Below, in pieces: positions 22,458 to 30,707 of a DNA stretch of 42,418 bases (the stretch's first letter is position 1; each line of letters begins with the position of its first letter). The position numbers and the translations under genes are program-made. The stretch comes from a virus, in IMG/VR virus record IMGVR_UViG_3300035698_009238, positions 1 to 42,418 of that record. One strand, given 5' to 3'. The notes under the pieces are model-generated. The model was given only the letters and a program-made list of their open reading frames with translations, was not told the DNA's origin and made no database searches.

Positions 22458-22481
22458 GATGCACGCGGCGGTTCGTGCATC
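22458..22481 (-). other. Perfect hairpin three bases after a stop codon
   Basis: GATGCACG (22458-22465) pairs with CGTGCATC (22474-22481) around an 8-base loop. It lies directly before the terminator at 22405-22450 and may protect the 3' end of the upstream mRNA. Confidence 0.45.
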
Positions 22482-22483
22482 AG

Positions 22484-22906
22484 CTATTCAGCCTCAATCA
22501 ATTCGTCCAATACTACCATTTCGTTTGGCGTGATCCCTATCGTTTCGCCAAGCAGATCAAGCTTGATCGGGAAAGACTCAACATCAACTTCCATTTGAAG
22601 CAGTTCGCTCCACTCGTTTCTAAAAGCATCTTCGTCGGATAGCTTGACCTGCTCCAGAGTCTTGCCGTCGATCTCTACTGGTTCGGTGATGGGCTTGCCC
22701 TGTTCGTCTTTTTCGGAATACTTATCGAGTAAGACTTTGCGCTGTTCTTCAATCGTGGTGGCGGCATCCCTAAACAGCTTCACGTTCCGCCCAATCCAAT
22801 ACGAACCCTTCGATGGAAGGGAAGGAAGCCTTGCCGCCTTATTCAAAACTTGAGTAATTGCCAATATTTCGCCATTTGTTGCCGTTGCCTGTTTCTTCTG
22901 AGCCAT
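22484..22906 (-). CDS. DUF1617-like phage protein, 140 aa
   Basis: NGEILAITQVLNKAARLPSL followed by LFRDAATTIEEQRKVLLDKY and KDEQGKPI matches the pattern of DUF1617-type phage proteins (a helical protein with a kY..kDE.Gkp motif) of unknown function. Those usually lie near the tail genes; here the gene follows the fibre-like protein. The C-terminus is acidic. Ribosome site GAAAGGAG. Confidence 0.55.
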   Translation of the reverse strand: MAQKKQATATNGEILAITQVLNKAARLPSLPSKGSYWIGRNVKLFRDAATTIEEQRKVLLDKYSEKDEQGKPITEPVEIDGKTLEQVKLSDEDAFRNEWSELLQMEVDVESFPIKLDLLGETIGITPNEMVVLDELIEAE

Positions 22907-22941
22907 GAGAAATCTCCTTTCAAGAGGAAAAGTTAAGAGGT

Positions 22942-22964
22942 GGTCGCCGCCCGTTTCGGCGACC
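22942..22964 (-). other. Hairpin after the fibre gene
   Basis: GGTCGCCG (22942-22949) pairs with CGGCGACC (22957-22964), 7-base loop. On the minus strand it is followed by ACCTCTTAACTTTT, a poor T tract. Weak terminator or RNA-stability element. Confidence 0.45.
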
Positions 22965-23010
22965 GATTAGCAAATTAGCTAAGACGGGAAGGTTCTTGTT
23001 AGCTTACTTT

Positions 23011-25272
23011 CTAAGTGTTTGCGCCAACCATGCCAAACCAAGTCACACCGTCGCAGAATACCATTGCACTTTCGTTCTGCCCTATCGTGACGACAGTTGC
23101 AGGTGCGTCGTCCTGAACGGTAATGTCTTCAGCACCACCAGCAGCGTTCGCGATAATAAAGACCAGTCCTGCAGAACTGGCTTCAGCCGGAAGCGTGATC
23201 GTTCGCGCGCCGTCCGGATCAATGAACTGAAGCATGTAATCAGTGATCAGAAGCGTCCTGTTTCCGCTAAGCGTCTCCGTGTTGGCATCATGGAACCAAA
23301 CACGCCCGGAAAGCTTTATCGCACCGTCACTGACAAGACTCAGACTGGCATCAGCGTCTGACTGGATGTAGATAGCCGTATCCCTGAACTGAAGCTTGCT
23401 AATAGTTTGCATTTCGATGGTTGCAGTAACGTCCAACTCGTCATTCGTCTGATCCCACTTAATCATCTTGCCGGTAGACGCACCGTACAAACGGAGATCA
23501 ATACCATGATCGTCTTGACCGAGATCAAAGGTATTGCCGGACACGTCAAAGTAGATGTAATCATCAGCCGTAGCACCAAACCACTGAAGGTCAATGCTCT
23601 CTGTCCCATCACCAACGGTCATCAGCTCGTCATCAGCAGCAGCGGTGATCGCAAAGTCCGCCCCGTCGAACTGGATAACAATATCCTGCGCGTCTCCGAA
23701 ACTAAGGTTGTCGGCATCCAGCAGGTAAACGTCGATCCCGTTGGCGGTCAGAGTGTTTCCAGAAGCGTCGATGGCAATAGAATCGCTGGCAGTGTTTCCG
23801 TACCATATCAGGTCAAAGCTGTTAGTGCCGTTTCCGACCTTAATCACCAAGTCGTCCTTTACACCAGTAATGGTGAAATCCGTTGCGTCGAACTGGACAA
23901 CTACATCCTGACCATCACCAAAGGAGATATTGTCAGCATCTTCCATGTAAACATCTACACCGTCGAAGGACAGCGTTTTCGCGGAAGCATCAAAGATGAT
24001 ATTATCAGCAGCCGTTTCGCCATAAATCCAGATGTCGAATGACTGCGTACCATTACCAAATTTAAGAATGGTATCATCAGCAGCGGGAAGGATGTCGAAG
24101 TCAGTGACGTCCCACCTCATGTAGACGTCGCCGCCAGCCGTCCCGCCAAACTCCAGAACATCGTCATCACCCATGTGCAGATCAATATCTTCAAAGTCAA
24201 CCTGATCGTTGGTAACGTCGAAATACACATACTTGGCAGCGGCGTCTGCGTACCAGTACATATTCCATGATACCACACCATCACCAAACTTCAGAGCGAG
24301 CTCGTCAGTCCCCGGCACGATAACGAAATCAGTGCTGTCAAACGCTATCTCAACATCTGACCCATCGCCGAGATAGATGTAGTCGCTGTCACCCATAAAG
24401 AGATCGACAGCGTCAAACGTCACCTTATCGGAACTGGCATCAAACTCAACGGTATTGGCGACTGTTTCGCCATACCAAATCACGTCGAAATCATTCGTGC
24501 CATTACCGATGTAGATTACCAGATCATCAGATGCGCCAAGAATATTGAAATCAGCAGCATCGAATATCAGCGTTATGTCGCCGGAATCGCCAAACTCTAT
24601 CTCATCGTTATCGCCGAATCTGGCATCAGTATCCTCGAAGTATACCTTTGCGTCACCAGCGTCAAATTTGACATAGTTTGTTGCAGCAGTACCATACCAC
24701 CAGAGGTCAAACGACAGCGTACCGTTGCCAAACTTAAGAATGGTATCATCAGCAACGGGAAGGATGTCAAAGTCCGTCGCATCCCAACGCATCTGAATAT
24801 CTTTCGCGTCGCCAAAGTAGAGAATGTCGGCATCCTTCAACCAGAAATCTACGCCATCAAGCGTCAAAAGATTGCCCGAAGCGTCAAAGGCGATCAGGTC
24901 ATTCGCTGTGTTGCCATATACGTTCAGATCAAAAGATTTCGTTCCATTGCCGACATTGATAACCAGATCATCAGTACCGGCATTTATATGAAAGTCAGTT
25001 GCATCGAATATGAAACCGACATCGGAGCCGGTTCCAAAATATTGGGCAACGTTATCATCTCTGTTTTCAGAGATAGTACTGGGGATTACCAGCGACGTTC
25101 CGGAAATGTATATGTCGTGGTACGCCCCACCGGAATCCTCAAGTTTAAGTTTATTGCCATATCCGATCTTGATGTCATTATCAAAACCGTCTTCAAAGCC
25201 CTCTTTTATCAGTCTTATATTGCCCTTCGATATCAAAGGATCGAGGACATCTGTCATATCTCTTGCAGACAT
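23011..25272 (-). CDS. Seven-repeat beta protein, candidate head fibre or decoration
   Basis: 753 residues. About 75-600 hold seven repeats of roughly 74 residues, each of the form FGD..D....FDATDF.I....DD....GNGT.SFD..WYG.TA.....FDAS, rich in Asp, Asn, Gly and aromatic residues. The C-terminal 120 (RVWFHDANTETLSGNRTLLI, ITLPAEASSAGLVFIIANAA, SAMVFCDGVTWFG) form a different domain of the kind that ends phage fibres. The gene lies between the major capsid gene and the connectors, far from the tail fibres. That suggests a capsid-borne fibre or decoration; a tail fibre is the alternative. Confidence 0.7.
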   Translation of the reverse strand: MSARDMTDVLDPLISKGNIRLIKEGFEDGFDNDIKIGYGNKLKLEDSGGAYHDIYISGTSLVIPSTISENRDDNVAQYFGTGSDVGFIFDATDFHINAGTDDLVINVGNGTKSFDLNVYGNTANDLIAFDASGNLLTLDGVDFWLKDADILYFGDAKDIQMRWDATDFDILPVADDTILKFGNGTLSFDLWWYGTAATNYVKFDAGDAKVYFEDTDARFGDNDEIEFGDSGDITLIFDAADFNILGASDDLVIYIGNGTNDFDVIWYGETVANTVEFDASSDKVTFDAVDLFMGDSDYIYLGDGSDVEIAFDSTDFVIVPGTDELALKFGDGVVSWNMYWYADAAAKYVYFDVTNDQVDFEDIDLHMGDDDVLEFGGTAGGDVYMRWDVTDFDILPAADDTILKFGNGTQSFDIWIYGETAADNIIFDASAKTLSFDGVDVYMEDADNISFGDGQDVVVQFDATDFTITGVKDDLVIKVGNGTNSFDLIWYGNTASDSIAIDASGNTLTANGIDVYLLDADNLSFGDAQDIVIQFDGADFAITAAADDELMTVGDGTESIDLQWFGATADDYIYFDVSGNTFDLGQDDHGIDLRLYGASTGKMIKWDQTNDELDVTATIEMQTISKLQFRDTAIYIQSDADASLSLVSDGAIKLSGRVWFHDANTETLSGNRTLLITDYMLQFIDPDGARTITLPAEASSAGLVFIIANAAGGAEDITVQDDAPATVVTIGQNESAMVFCDGVTWFGMVGANT

Positions 25273-25548
25273 TTATTCTTGCACCTCTTTCAGCAGATCG
25301 ATCAATTCAGCTTTGGTTGTTGTGTTCTTGAAGGCAATGGATCGCTGCTTCGCCGTTTTCCGCAATCGCCCGATTTTCTGATCATCATAAGTCGGCGGCG
25401 TCATAATCTCCACAAAGGGATGCCTTGCTAAAGCTTCCGCAATAGCAGCATCCTCGAAGAATGACAGTTGGTGCCCGGGCAATTCAATCATCATCCCGTC
25501 GCCAACAGAAAGCTTCCGTCCATTACCGTAATTCATTACATGCACCAT
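25273..25548 (-). CDS. Small protein with SAP/LEM-like C-terminus
   Basis: 91 residues. The N-terminal half is beta-like (GRKLSVGDGMMIELPGHQLS). The last 35 (GRLRKTAKQRSIAFKNTTTK then AELIDLLKE) fit a HeH/LEM or SAP-type helix-turn-helix often found in small head-region proteins of phages. It stands right after the major capsid gene. It may be a head completion or DNA-associated protein; the role is not known. Confidence 0.55.
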   Translation of the reverse strand: MVHVMNYGNGRKLSVGDGMMIELPGHQLSFFEDAAIAEALARHPFVEIMTPPTYDDQKIGRLRKTAKQRSIAFKNTTTKAELIDLLKEVQE

Positions 25549-25561
25549 TGCTAAATTCCTT

Positions 25562-26620
25562 TTATCCCATTGTGAGCTTCTGAATCAGCACGCAGGCATT
25601 GATATTCTCTATTGCTACATCAGCGCGCAGCGAATAGAAGAAATAGGTTGCCTCATCGGCGGCTTCCCTGCTTCCTTCGATCTTTATATCCCGCTGTATG
25701 CCAACGATCAGATTGCCCTTCGGAGTCAACAAACTATCGGTGTAGCTGGCTCCGCCATGTATGCCACTCCCATCCAGCGTTGTAGACATCAGCGGGACAT
25801 CCGTTATCGGAACTCTGCCGAACTGCAAGGCTCCCCCACCGATAATGGCATTATCACCAAGCACGGTGGATCGTGCAGCCAGAGCGTCAACGTAGTCCTG
25901 CGATACCTGATCGCTTTGCAGGAACCTGAGATTTGCCATTCCTACCTGTTTATACTTGGCATCCAGATTTCTGAGAGCATCAGAATACTTGAATTCCCAG
26001 TTGTAGGGAATGGATGAATTCTGTGCAGCAATCGCACCTGCAATATCAAAATCAGATGTAGCGTCCAGAAGGACAGCAGATCCAGAAACGTCATTCTCAT
26101 AGGTTTCGCCACTGGCGGAATGTGTGATCCGGTATCGCCAGCCGTCAAACAGCGATCTGATGTCCGTACTGGCAAAACTGCTCAGGGAGTGCGTATCGCC
26201 AATCCAGAAGGCTTCTTCCAACTCATTGGCGATCTGCTTAGTGACCATGCGCATCACATGGTCTGCAAAGGCATCGCCTTCAATATTGTCCTCAAGGTCA
26301 TCATCATAAATGACAACAGCCCCGCGTACCTTCTTGGATGTTAGCTCTATTTTGTTATCAGCCAGTGTCTTTTTGTAGTCGGATGCGCTGAAGGTAGAAC
26401 CCGGATGCAGGAAGGCTGTAGAACCAAGCCCAAGCGCGCGGATGTTCTTAGTCGGCTTCGCCATACGAACGATTCGTGCAGCATCTTTCAATCGAGATAC
26501 ATCCACTATGTAATCAATGAACCTGTCAGCCTCTTCCGCTGAAAGAGTAGTACTGGGCAGCGCCACCATTTTGGTGAACTGCTCTTTAGACTTGAACAGG
26601 AGGTGCTTATTGGTAAGCAT
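25562..26620 (-). CDS. Major capsid protein
   Basis: 352 residues from ATG 26620, preferred for AAGGGGTGAA upstream; ATG 26650 has no such site. Features of HK97-fold capsid proteins: an N-terminal arm, LTSKKVRGAVVIYDDDLEDN (E-loop/P-domain like), HVMRMVTKQIANELEEAFWI (spine helix) and RVPITDVPLMSTT near the end. It follows protease and scaffold genes, the standard order. It builds the icosahedral shell. No inserted domain is seen. Confidence 0.85.
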   Translation of the reverse strand: MLTNKHLLFKSKEQFTKMVALPSTTLSAEEADRFIDYIVDVSRLKDAARIVRMAKPTKNIRALGLGSTAFLHPGSTFSASDYKKTLADNKIELTSKKVRGAVVIYDDDLEDNIEGDAFADHVMRMVTKQIANELEEAFWIGDTHSLSSFASTDIRSLFDGWRYRITHSASGETYENDVSGSAVLLDATSDFDIAGAIAAQNSSIPYNWEFKYSDALRNLDAKYKQVGMANLRFLQSDQVSQDYVDALAARSTVLGDNAIIGGGALQFGRVPITDVPLMSTTLDGSGIHGGASYTDSLLTPKGNLIVGIQRDIKIEGSREAADEATYFFYSLRADVAIENINACVLIQKLTMG

Positions 26621-26695
26621 GAAATGTTCACCCCTTTTTGCCAAAGGCATTTATTGTCAATCGTCAACTATCAGCCATGATGGTCAGTCAGGCTG

Positions 26696-27535
26696 CTATT
26701 CCGTCTCTGTTTTCTCGACTAAGCTGTTCCACCTGATACCCTTGCTTTTCTTCAGCTTTCTCCCCGTATCATTGGGATCATCGGCATCAGTATCGGCATC
26801 TTTGTCATTATCGCCTTTATCCTCTTCCGGTTCTTTGCCATCATCATCAACAGATTTCTTGACGCCGGAAGTCTTCTCAACCACAGCAAGCCGGTCGGTT
26901 ATGTCTTTCAAGCCAGTCAGGATTTTCGCAAAGGGATCATCTTTGTCATCCTCTTTGTCCTTCTCCTTCTTGACCTTTTCTTTCGGCTTGCCAATGGCTT
27001 CAACCGCCTTTAGCAGCTTCTGGATGTCAGACTCTTCTTCCAGTTCCGGCAACCGCTGATCCTCAGGAAGCATCTTGTTGAGTGTTTTCAGCAATGCAGT
27101 TATAGTACCCTTCAGGACTTCAACCTGCTCATTAGGGATACCATCATCCTGATCGGCGTCTTCCTCTTTGTCTTTGTCCTTGTCTTCTTTCTTGGCAACA
27201 GCAACATTTGCCATGCCAAAAGTCAGGACATCACGCATTGCGCCCAACAGGTCATCAGGCATTGCTTCCTGATACTGCTTCAAAACATCAAATGCTTTGG
27301 TAAGGAGTTTTCCTTGATCTTCGGGCAGCCCTGCAAGTTTTTCGTCTATCTTGTCAACTTCAGTATCGCCCATAAGTGATTTGAAAAGTGTAACTATCTT
27401 ATCCATTTTAACCTCCGCTTTCTGCAGCTTATTGTCCTTGCTGTCATCTGCTTTGTGAAACAAAAATCGGCGCTTATTCGCAGGTGCATCAACAAGCGAC
27501 ACCTCTGTAATTTTCATATCAGTTAATTGTGGCAT
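26696..27535 (-). CDS. Scaffold protein with protease-tail N-terminus
   Basis: 279 residues. The first 25, with MKITEVSLVDAPANKRRFLF, are the sequence that normally ends the XkdF/S78-type prohead protease domain (EVSLVD.PAN). The rest is helical, very rich in Lys, Asp and Glu, with low-complexity stretches (KKEDKDKDKEEDADQDDG), as in scaffolds that fill the prohead and are removed. It stands between protease and capsid genes. Strong ribosome site AGGAGG, so the split from the protease looks functional. Confidence 0.75.
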   Translation of the reverse strand: MPQLTDMKITEVSLVDAPANKRRFLFHKADDSKDNKLQKAEVKMDKIVTLFKSLMGDTEVDKIDEKLAGLPEDQGKLLTKAFDVLKQYQEAMPDDLLGAMRDVLTFGMANVAVAKKEDKDKDKEEDADQDDGIPNEQVEVLKGTITALLKTLNKMLPEDQRLPELEEESDIQKLLKAVEAIGKPKEKVKKEKDKEDDKDDPFAKILTGLKDITDRLAVVEKTSGVKKSVDDDGKEPEEDKGDNDKDADTDADDPNDTGRKLKKSKGIRWNSLVEKTETE

Positions 27536-27584
27536 TACTATGCCTCCTGCATGTTTCTTCTACCGCCGAAAGCGAAGCAAACAT

Positions 27585-28235
27585 TTATACCATGACAGCC
27601 GTTCCTGCCATAGAATAGCCAATCAGTTCACCAGACTTGATCTGCTGCCAAACTGAATCATTTACTATGCGAGAGATAAGCACCCATGACCCTTTAGGAA
27701 TTTTCTGTGCCTGCAATTCAAAATCAACAGGGGCAAGATATGTCTCCAAAACATGAGCATTGACTTCCCCGCCAACGTGATTGACCTTGAAAAGCTGCAA
27801 GTCTTCCATAAAGGAGTAGGCGGCTTCCCTGATGTCTTCCTCTGTTGCGAAGTCTCCATGCGCATCAGTTTCAGCAGGCGCATAAACGACTCCGGCAACA
27901 ATCCTTTCGTCTTCGGTCTTCGATATATTGATGATCTTTGCCGTCCGCTCAAAAGCATATTCAGGCTTCTGGCTTTGCTGTATCTGCTCAAAAGCAGTTT
28001 TTGCTTTGCTAATCCGGACAGCATCATCAATATTCCTATCAATAGCAGTTTTCTTGAAACTCAAATTGCGCGCTTCCATTACTTCCCTGATCATGGCATA
28101 TTGCTTCAGGATGGTCTCTCCCTGACCCTTCTGCCATATCTGGACACAGCGCATCCTCAGACCATGCAACTCATGATCTGCCTGTCCTTTGATGATGTCT
28201 GCTGACAAGCCCTCTATCTTGACTTTCATAATCAT
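27585..28235 (-). CDS. XkdF-like prohead protease
   Basis: 216 residues. Residues of about 90-215 match the XkdF/Peptidase_S78_2 domain: ERIVAGVVYAPAETDAHGDF, LFKVNHVGG (likely catalytic His), LAPVDFELQAQKIPKGSWVL and SGELIGYSMAGTA (likely catalytic Ser). It would cleave the scaffold and perhaps capsid arms in head maturation. The usual end of the domain is missing and is found at the start of the next gene. The N-terminal 85 residues are helical. The start overlaps the previous gene (ATGA). Confidence 0.8.
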   Translation of the reverse strand: MIMKVKIEGLSADIIKGQADHELHGLRMRCVQIWQKGQGETILKQYAMIREVMEARNLSFKKTAIDRNIDDAVRISKAKTAFEQIQQSQKPEYAFERTAKIINISKTEDERIVAGVVYAPAETDAHGDFATEEDIREAAYSFMEDLQLFKVNHVGGEVNAHVLETYLAPVDFELQAQKIPKGSWVLISRIVNDSVWQQIKSGELIGYSMAGTAVMV

Positions 28236-28453
28236 CCCCGAATATCTGCAACAAGCTTCTTGATTTCGTAAGCATCATATCTGCATCCCAGAGAGGACAG
28301 CATATTCAATGCCTCTTCAACAGCGGCATTATCTTTATCCTCAAGGCATGTATCTGCTCGCTCAATGGTTTCCAATAAATGCCCCGTTACGTCAAAAAGC
28401 TTCTGCACGTTAATCACCGTTGATCTCGTATATGCAACTTTCTTCTCCGCCAT
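28232..28453 (-). CDS. Small head-region protein, 73 aa
   Basis: Helical throughout (NVQKLFDVTGHLLETIERAD, then DNAAVEEALNMLSSLGCRYD). Good ribosome site GAAAGGGG. It overlaps the protease gene by four bases, so translation is coupled. No family recognised; a small protein between the gp7-like gene and the protease is common in such operons. Confidence 0.65.
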   Translation of the reverse strand: MAEKKVAYTRSTVINVQKLFDVTGHLLETIERADTCLEDKDNAAVEEALNMLSSLGCRYDAYEIKKLVADIRG

Positions 28454-28467
28454 TCTCGATCCCCTTT

Positions 28468-29322
28468 CTATTTCCTCCCCGCCATCCAGTCACAGCGACA
28501 ACGGGGATGAACTGGCTGAACGCCATGAGCATGATCGATTGTGTATTCATCTCCATTCATTCCGGTACATATATTGCAAGCATCCGATGACGCCAAAAAG
28601 ATTACCGTAGACCGACCCGCCTGCTCATAGCCCTGCAATTCACCCTCTGACAACGCCCTTGCTGATTCCGTCCGGGCAATCGTCTCTGTCCTATAGCGCA
28701 GCGTCTTCTTCTCATATGTCGCAACCCTCCTCTGGATCTGCTTTGCGGATAATTCCGGTCGGTCGATCAGAAGCCGCTCTTCAAAGTTTGCGACCCATCC
28801 CATCTGCTTCTCTGTAAGTCCAACCCTGTTTCGCAGTTCCATTCCTATCGAATGAGCCGTCTGATTATCCCGCGCAGCATCAACAAGCAATGTCCTGATG
28901 CCCGCTTTGGTCTCCTCAGTAACCTCAACGACCAAATGAGCGCATTGCTCTTCAGCCGCCTTGATAGTCCTTGCTGTCAATGTATCGAATCTGCCCGATT
29001 CGCCCGCAATCTTCAAGGCTGCATTGCCGCCTTTACCAATGATAGCTAAAATAGCAGGCTTCAGGGCGGCGACTCCTTCGGCTTCCACTAATGCCCAATC
29101 CACAAGCCGTTCGGTCAGCTCTGCAGGAAGTTTCTGCTTGAATATTTCGCTGATGCCGCTCCCTACTGTCCTGCGAGTATATGCAAACCACTTATTGACT
29201 AAAGGATGCAGCAGCCTTGTTGACTGCGATTCCAGTTGAGCGAATCGGCGCATTGCCGTCTCTCTGGAATCCACTTTTGCAAAAGCTGTGTCATATGATA
29301 TGGTTTCAAGCGCAGATGTCAT
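28468..29322 (-). CDS. Head morphogenesis protein (SPP1 gp7 / Mu F-like)
   Basis: 284 residues. The C-terminal third carries the family hallmarks: TIARTESARALSEGELQGYE, FLASSDACNICTGMNGDEYT, VHPRCRCDW, with a likely zinc site from the Cys and His residues. The N-terminal part is helical. Such proteins bind the portal and enter the head in few copies. Placed directly after the portal gene with a short overlap. Confidence 0.85.
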   Translation of the reverse strand: MTSALETISYDTAFAKVDSRETAMRRFAQLESQSTRLLHPLVNKWFAYTRRTVGSGISEIFKQKLPAELTERLVDWALVEAEGVAALKPAILAIIGKGGNAALKIAGESGRFDTLTARTIKAAEEQCAHLVVEVTEETKAGIRTLLVDAARDNQTAHSIGMELRNRVGLTEKQMGWVANFEERLLIDRPELSAKQIQRRVATYEKKTLRYRTETIARTESARALSEGELQGYEQAGRSTVIFLASSDACNICTGMNGDEYTIDHAHGVQPVHPRCRCDWMAGRK

Positions 29323-30707
29323 TCCGCCCCTTCGTCTTCACCAACAGGAATCAGGTTTTGCTTCACATAATATGAATCTCCACCTGGATACGGCTCAAGC
29401 CCTCGATCCCGCCTGACTTGATTCGGCGTCTTTACGCCCGTCTCGATCCAGCCCTGATCTCTGGTAGCTTCGGCATCCTCATCCCTTGTATCCATGTTCT
29501 TGAATTTGAATATGTATGATTGCGAGTTCAAACCCTGCTGCAAAATTTTTCGGTTGACAATATTCTCAAGGTCTTCCTGAAATGGCTCTACAGCCGCCTG
29601 ATTGTATATGATCGTTGATTCTTTGATATTCGTGCCGCCCAGACTGCCAACGATATTGATCCCGATCCGGTATGGCGGCATGGAATAGCAGGACAGGACT
29701 TCATCACGCATCAACTGCGTCAATACCTTGAAGCTGCCCTCGTGAACGTCAACAGAAAGTTTCTGGAAGTTTGCCTGCGATCCTTCTTTAGATGATTCAA
29801 GCACCATTGTGCTGTGTGCCTTATCGCTCGACCTGACGCCGGTATTCAGGTATTTGCCGATATTGTCTGCTGCTTTTTCGTCCCATTCACCCGTAAGCGT
29901 TACGAAATATGCAGGGACACCGTAGTTATCAAAGAAATTCAGGTTGTAGTCCCGAATACCGATTAAGGACGCAACCGAACCAATGGCGGGCAGAATGTTT
30001 GGTGCACCATAATACCCGTTTCTGGGATAATAATTCGTGTGCCAGATCAGCTCATTCGCCGCTTCCTTCAGGCTGAACCCGCCATCCTTGCCGTCCTTTG
30101 GGGAGATACCGCCCTCTTCATCAAATTTCTTGAACCACACCTCCGAGTCCTTCAGCTTTTGGCAGAACTTCTTTTTGCTTTTGTGGATAAAGAGAGTATA
30201 GGCAGCGACATGATGCAACTCGGATATTTCGCCCATGAGGTTCCGGATCACTTCCATGCCCATGTATCCCATCGCACCTTCATCAATCACGAGGGCTTCA
30301 CAGAGTCGCCTGAATGACATATCGGGATTGGGCTGCTCAAGCAGGGCTTCTATCTTGTCACGTTCAGCGGCGTTTTCCTTCGCCCCTTCTTTCAGGATCA
30401 AATCATAGCCAACGCCTGCGACATCAACGGCAAGCTGCGTCACAGTCCTATTGAAAGTCGGGTTGTGTTCCCAATAGATCAAAAAAGAATCGGGCGGATA
30501 AGGATGCGTAATCAAGTCCCGCTGCTTTGCCCATTCGGTGCTGTAAGATTCCACCCGCTCAGGAATGACATTGGTTGTATCTCCCTGAGAAGTGTATTTC
30601 TGAAAGACCGATAAAGGGACGACCTTGTTTTTGTCCGTCACGATATATGCGTTTGACTTATGAGCCGCTTCTGTCTGCTTTGGCGCGGATCGGCGGAATA
30701 ATTTCAT
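29319..30707 (-). CDS. Portal protein (PBSX/HK97-like)
   Basis: 462 residues. Portal family signs: SFLIYWEHNPTFNRTVTQLA (N-terminal helix), YLGMEV-like text at YMGMEVIRNLMGEISELHHV, GYYGAPNILPAIGSVASLIG, FFDNYGVPAYFVTLTG, and the C-terminal TPNQVRRDRGLEPYPGGD. It forms the dodecameric DNA channel at one vertex. It overlaps terL and the gp7-like gene by four bases each, a tight unit. Confidence 0.9.
   Translation of the reverse strand: MKLFRRSAPKQTEAAHKSNAYIVTDKNKVVPLSVFQKYTSQGDTTNVIPERVESYSTEWAKQRDLITHPYPPDSFLIYWEHNPTFNRTVTQLAVDVAGVGYDLILKEGAKENAAERDKIEALLEQPNPDMSFRRLCEALVIDEGAMGYMGMEVIRNLMGEISELHHVAAYTLFIHKSKKKFCQKLKDSEVWFKKFDEEGGISPKDGKDGGFSLKEAANELIWHTNYYPRNGYYGAPNILPAIGSVASLIGIRDYNLNFFDNYGVPAYFVTLTGEWDEKAADNIGKYLNTGVRSSDKAHSTMVLESSKEGSQANFQKLSVDVHEGSFKVLTQLMRDEVLSCYSMPPYRIGINIVGSLGGTNIKESTIIYNQAAVEPFQEDLENIVNRKILQQGLNSQSYIFKFKNMDTRDEDAEATRDQGWIETGVKTPNQVRRDRGLEPYPGGDSYYVKQNLIPVGEDEGAE

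Noticed and set aside
23011-25272. Regularly spaced DNA similarity suggesting a CRISPR-like array
   Set aside because: The repeats are about 220 bp, diverged and in frame; they are protein repeats.
26517-27059. Rightward Ser/Phe-rich 180-codon frame
   Set aside because: Antisense of the Lys/Asp/Glu-rich scaffold gene; the composition explains the open frame.
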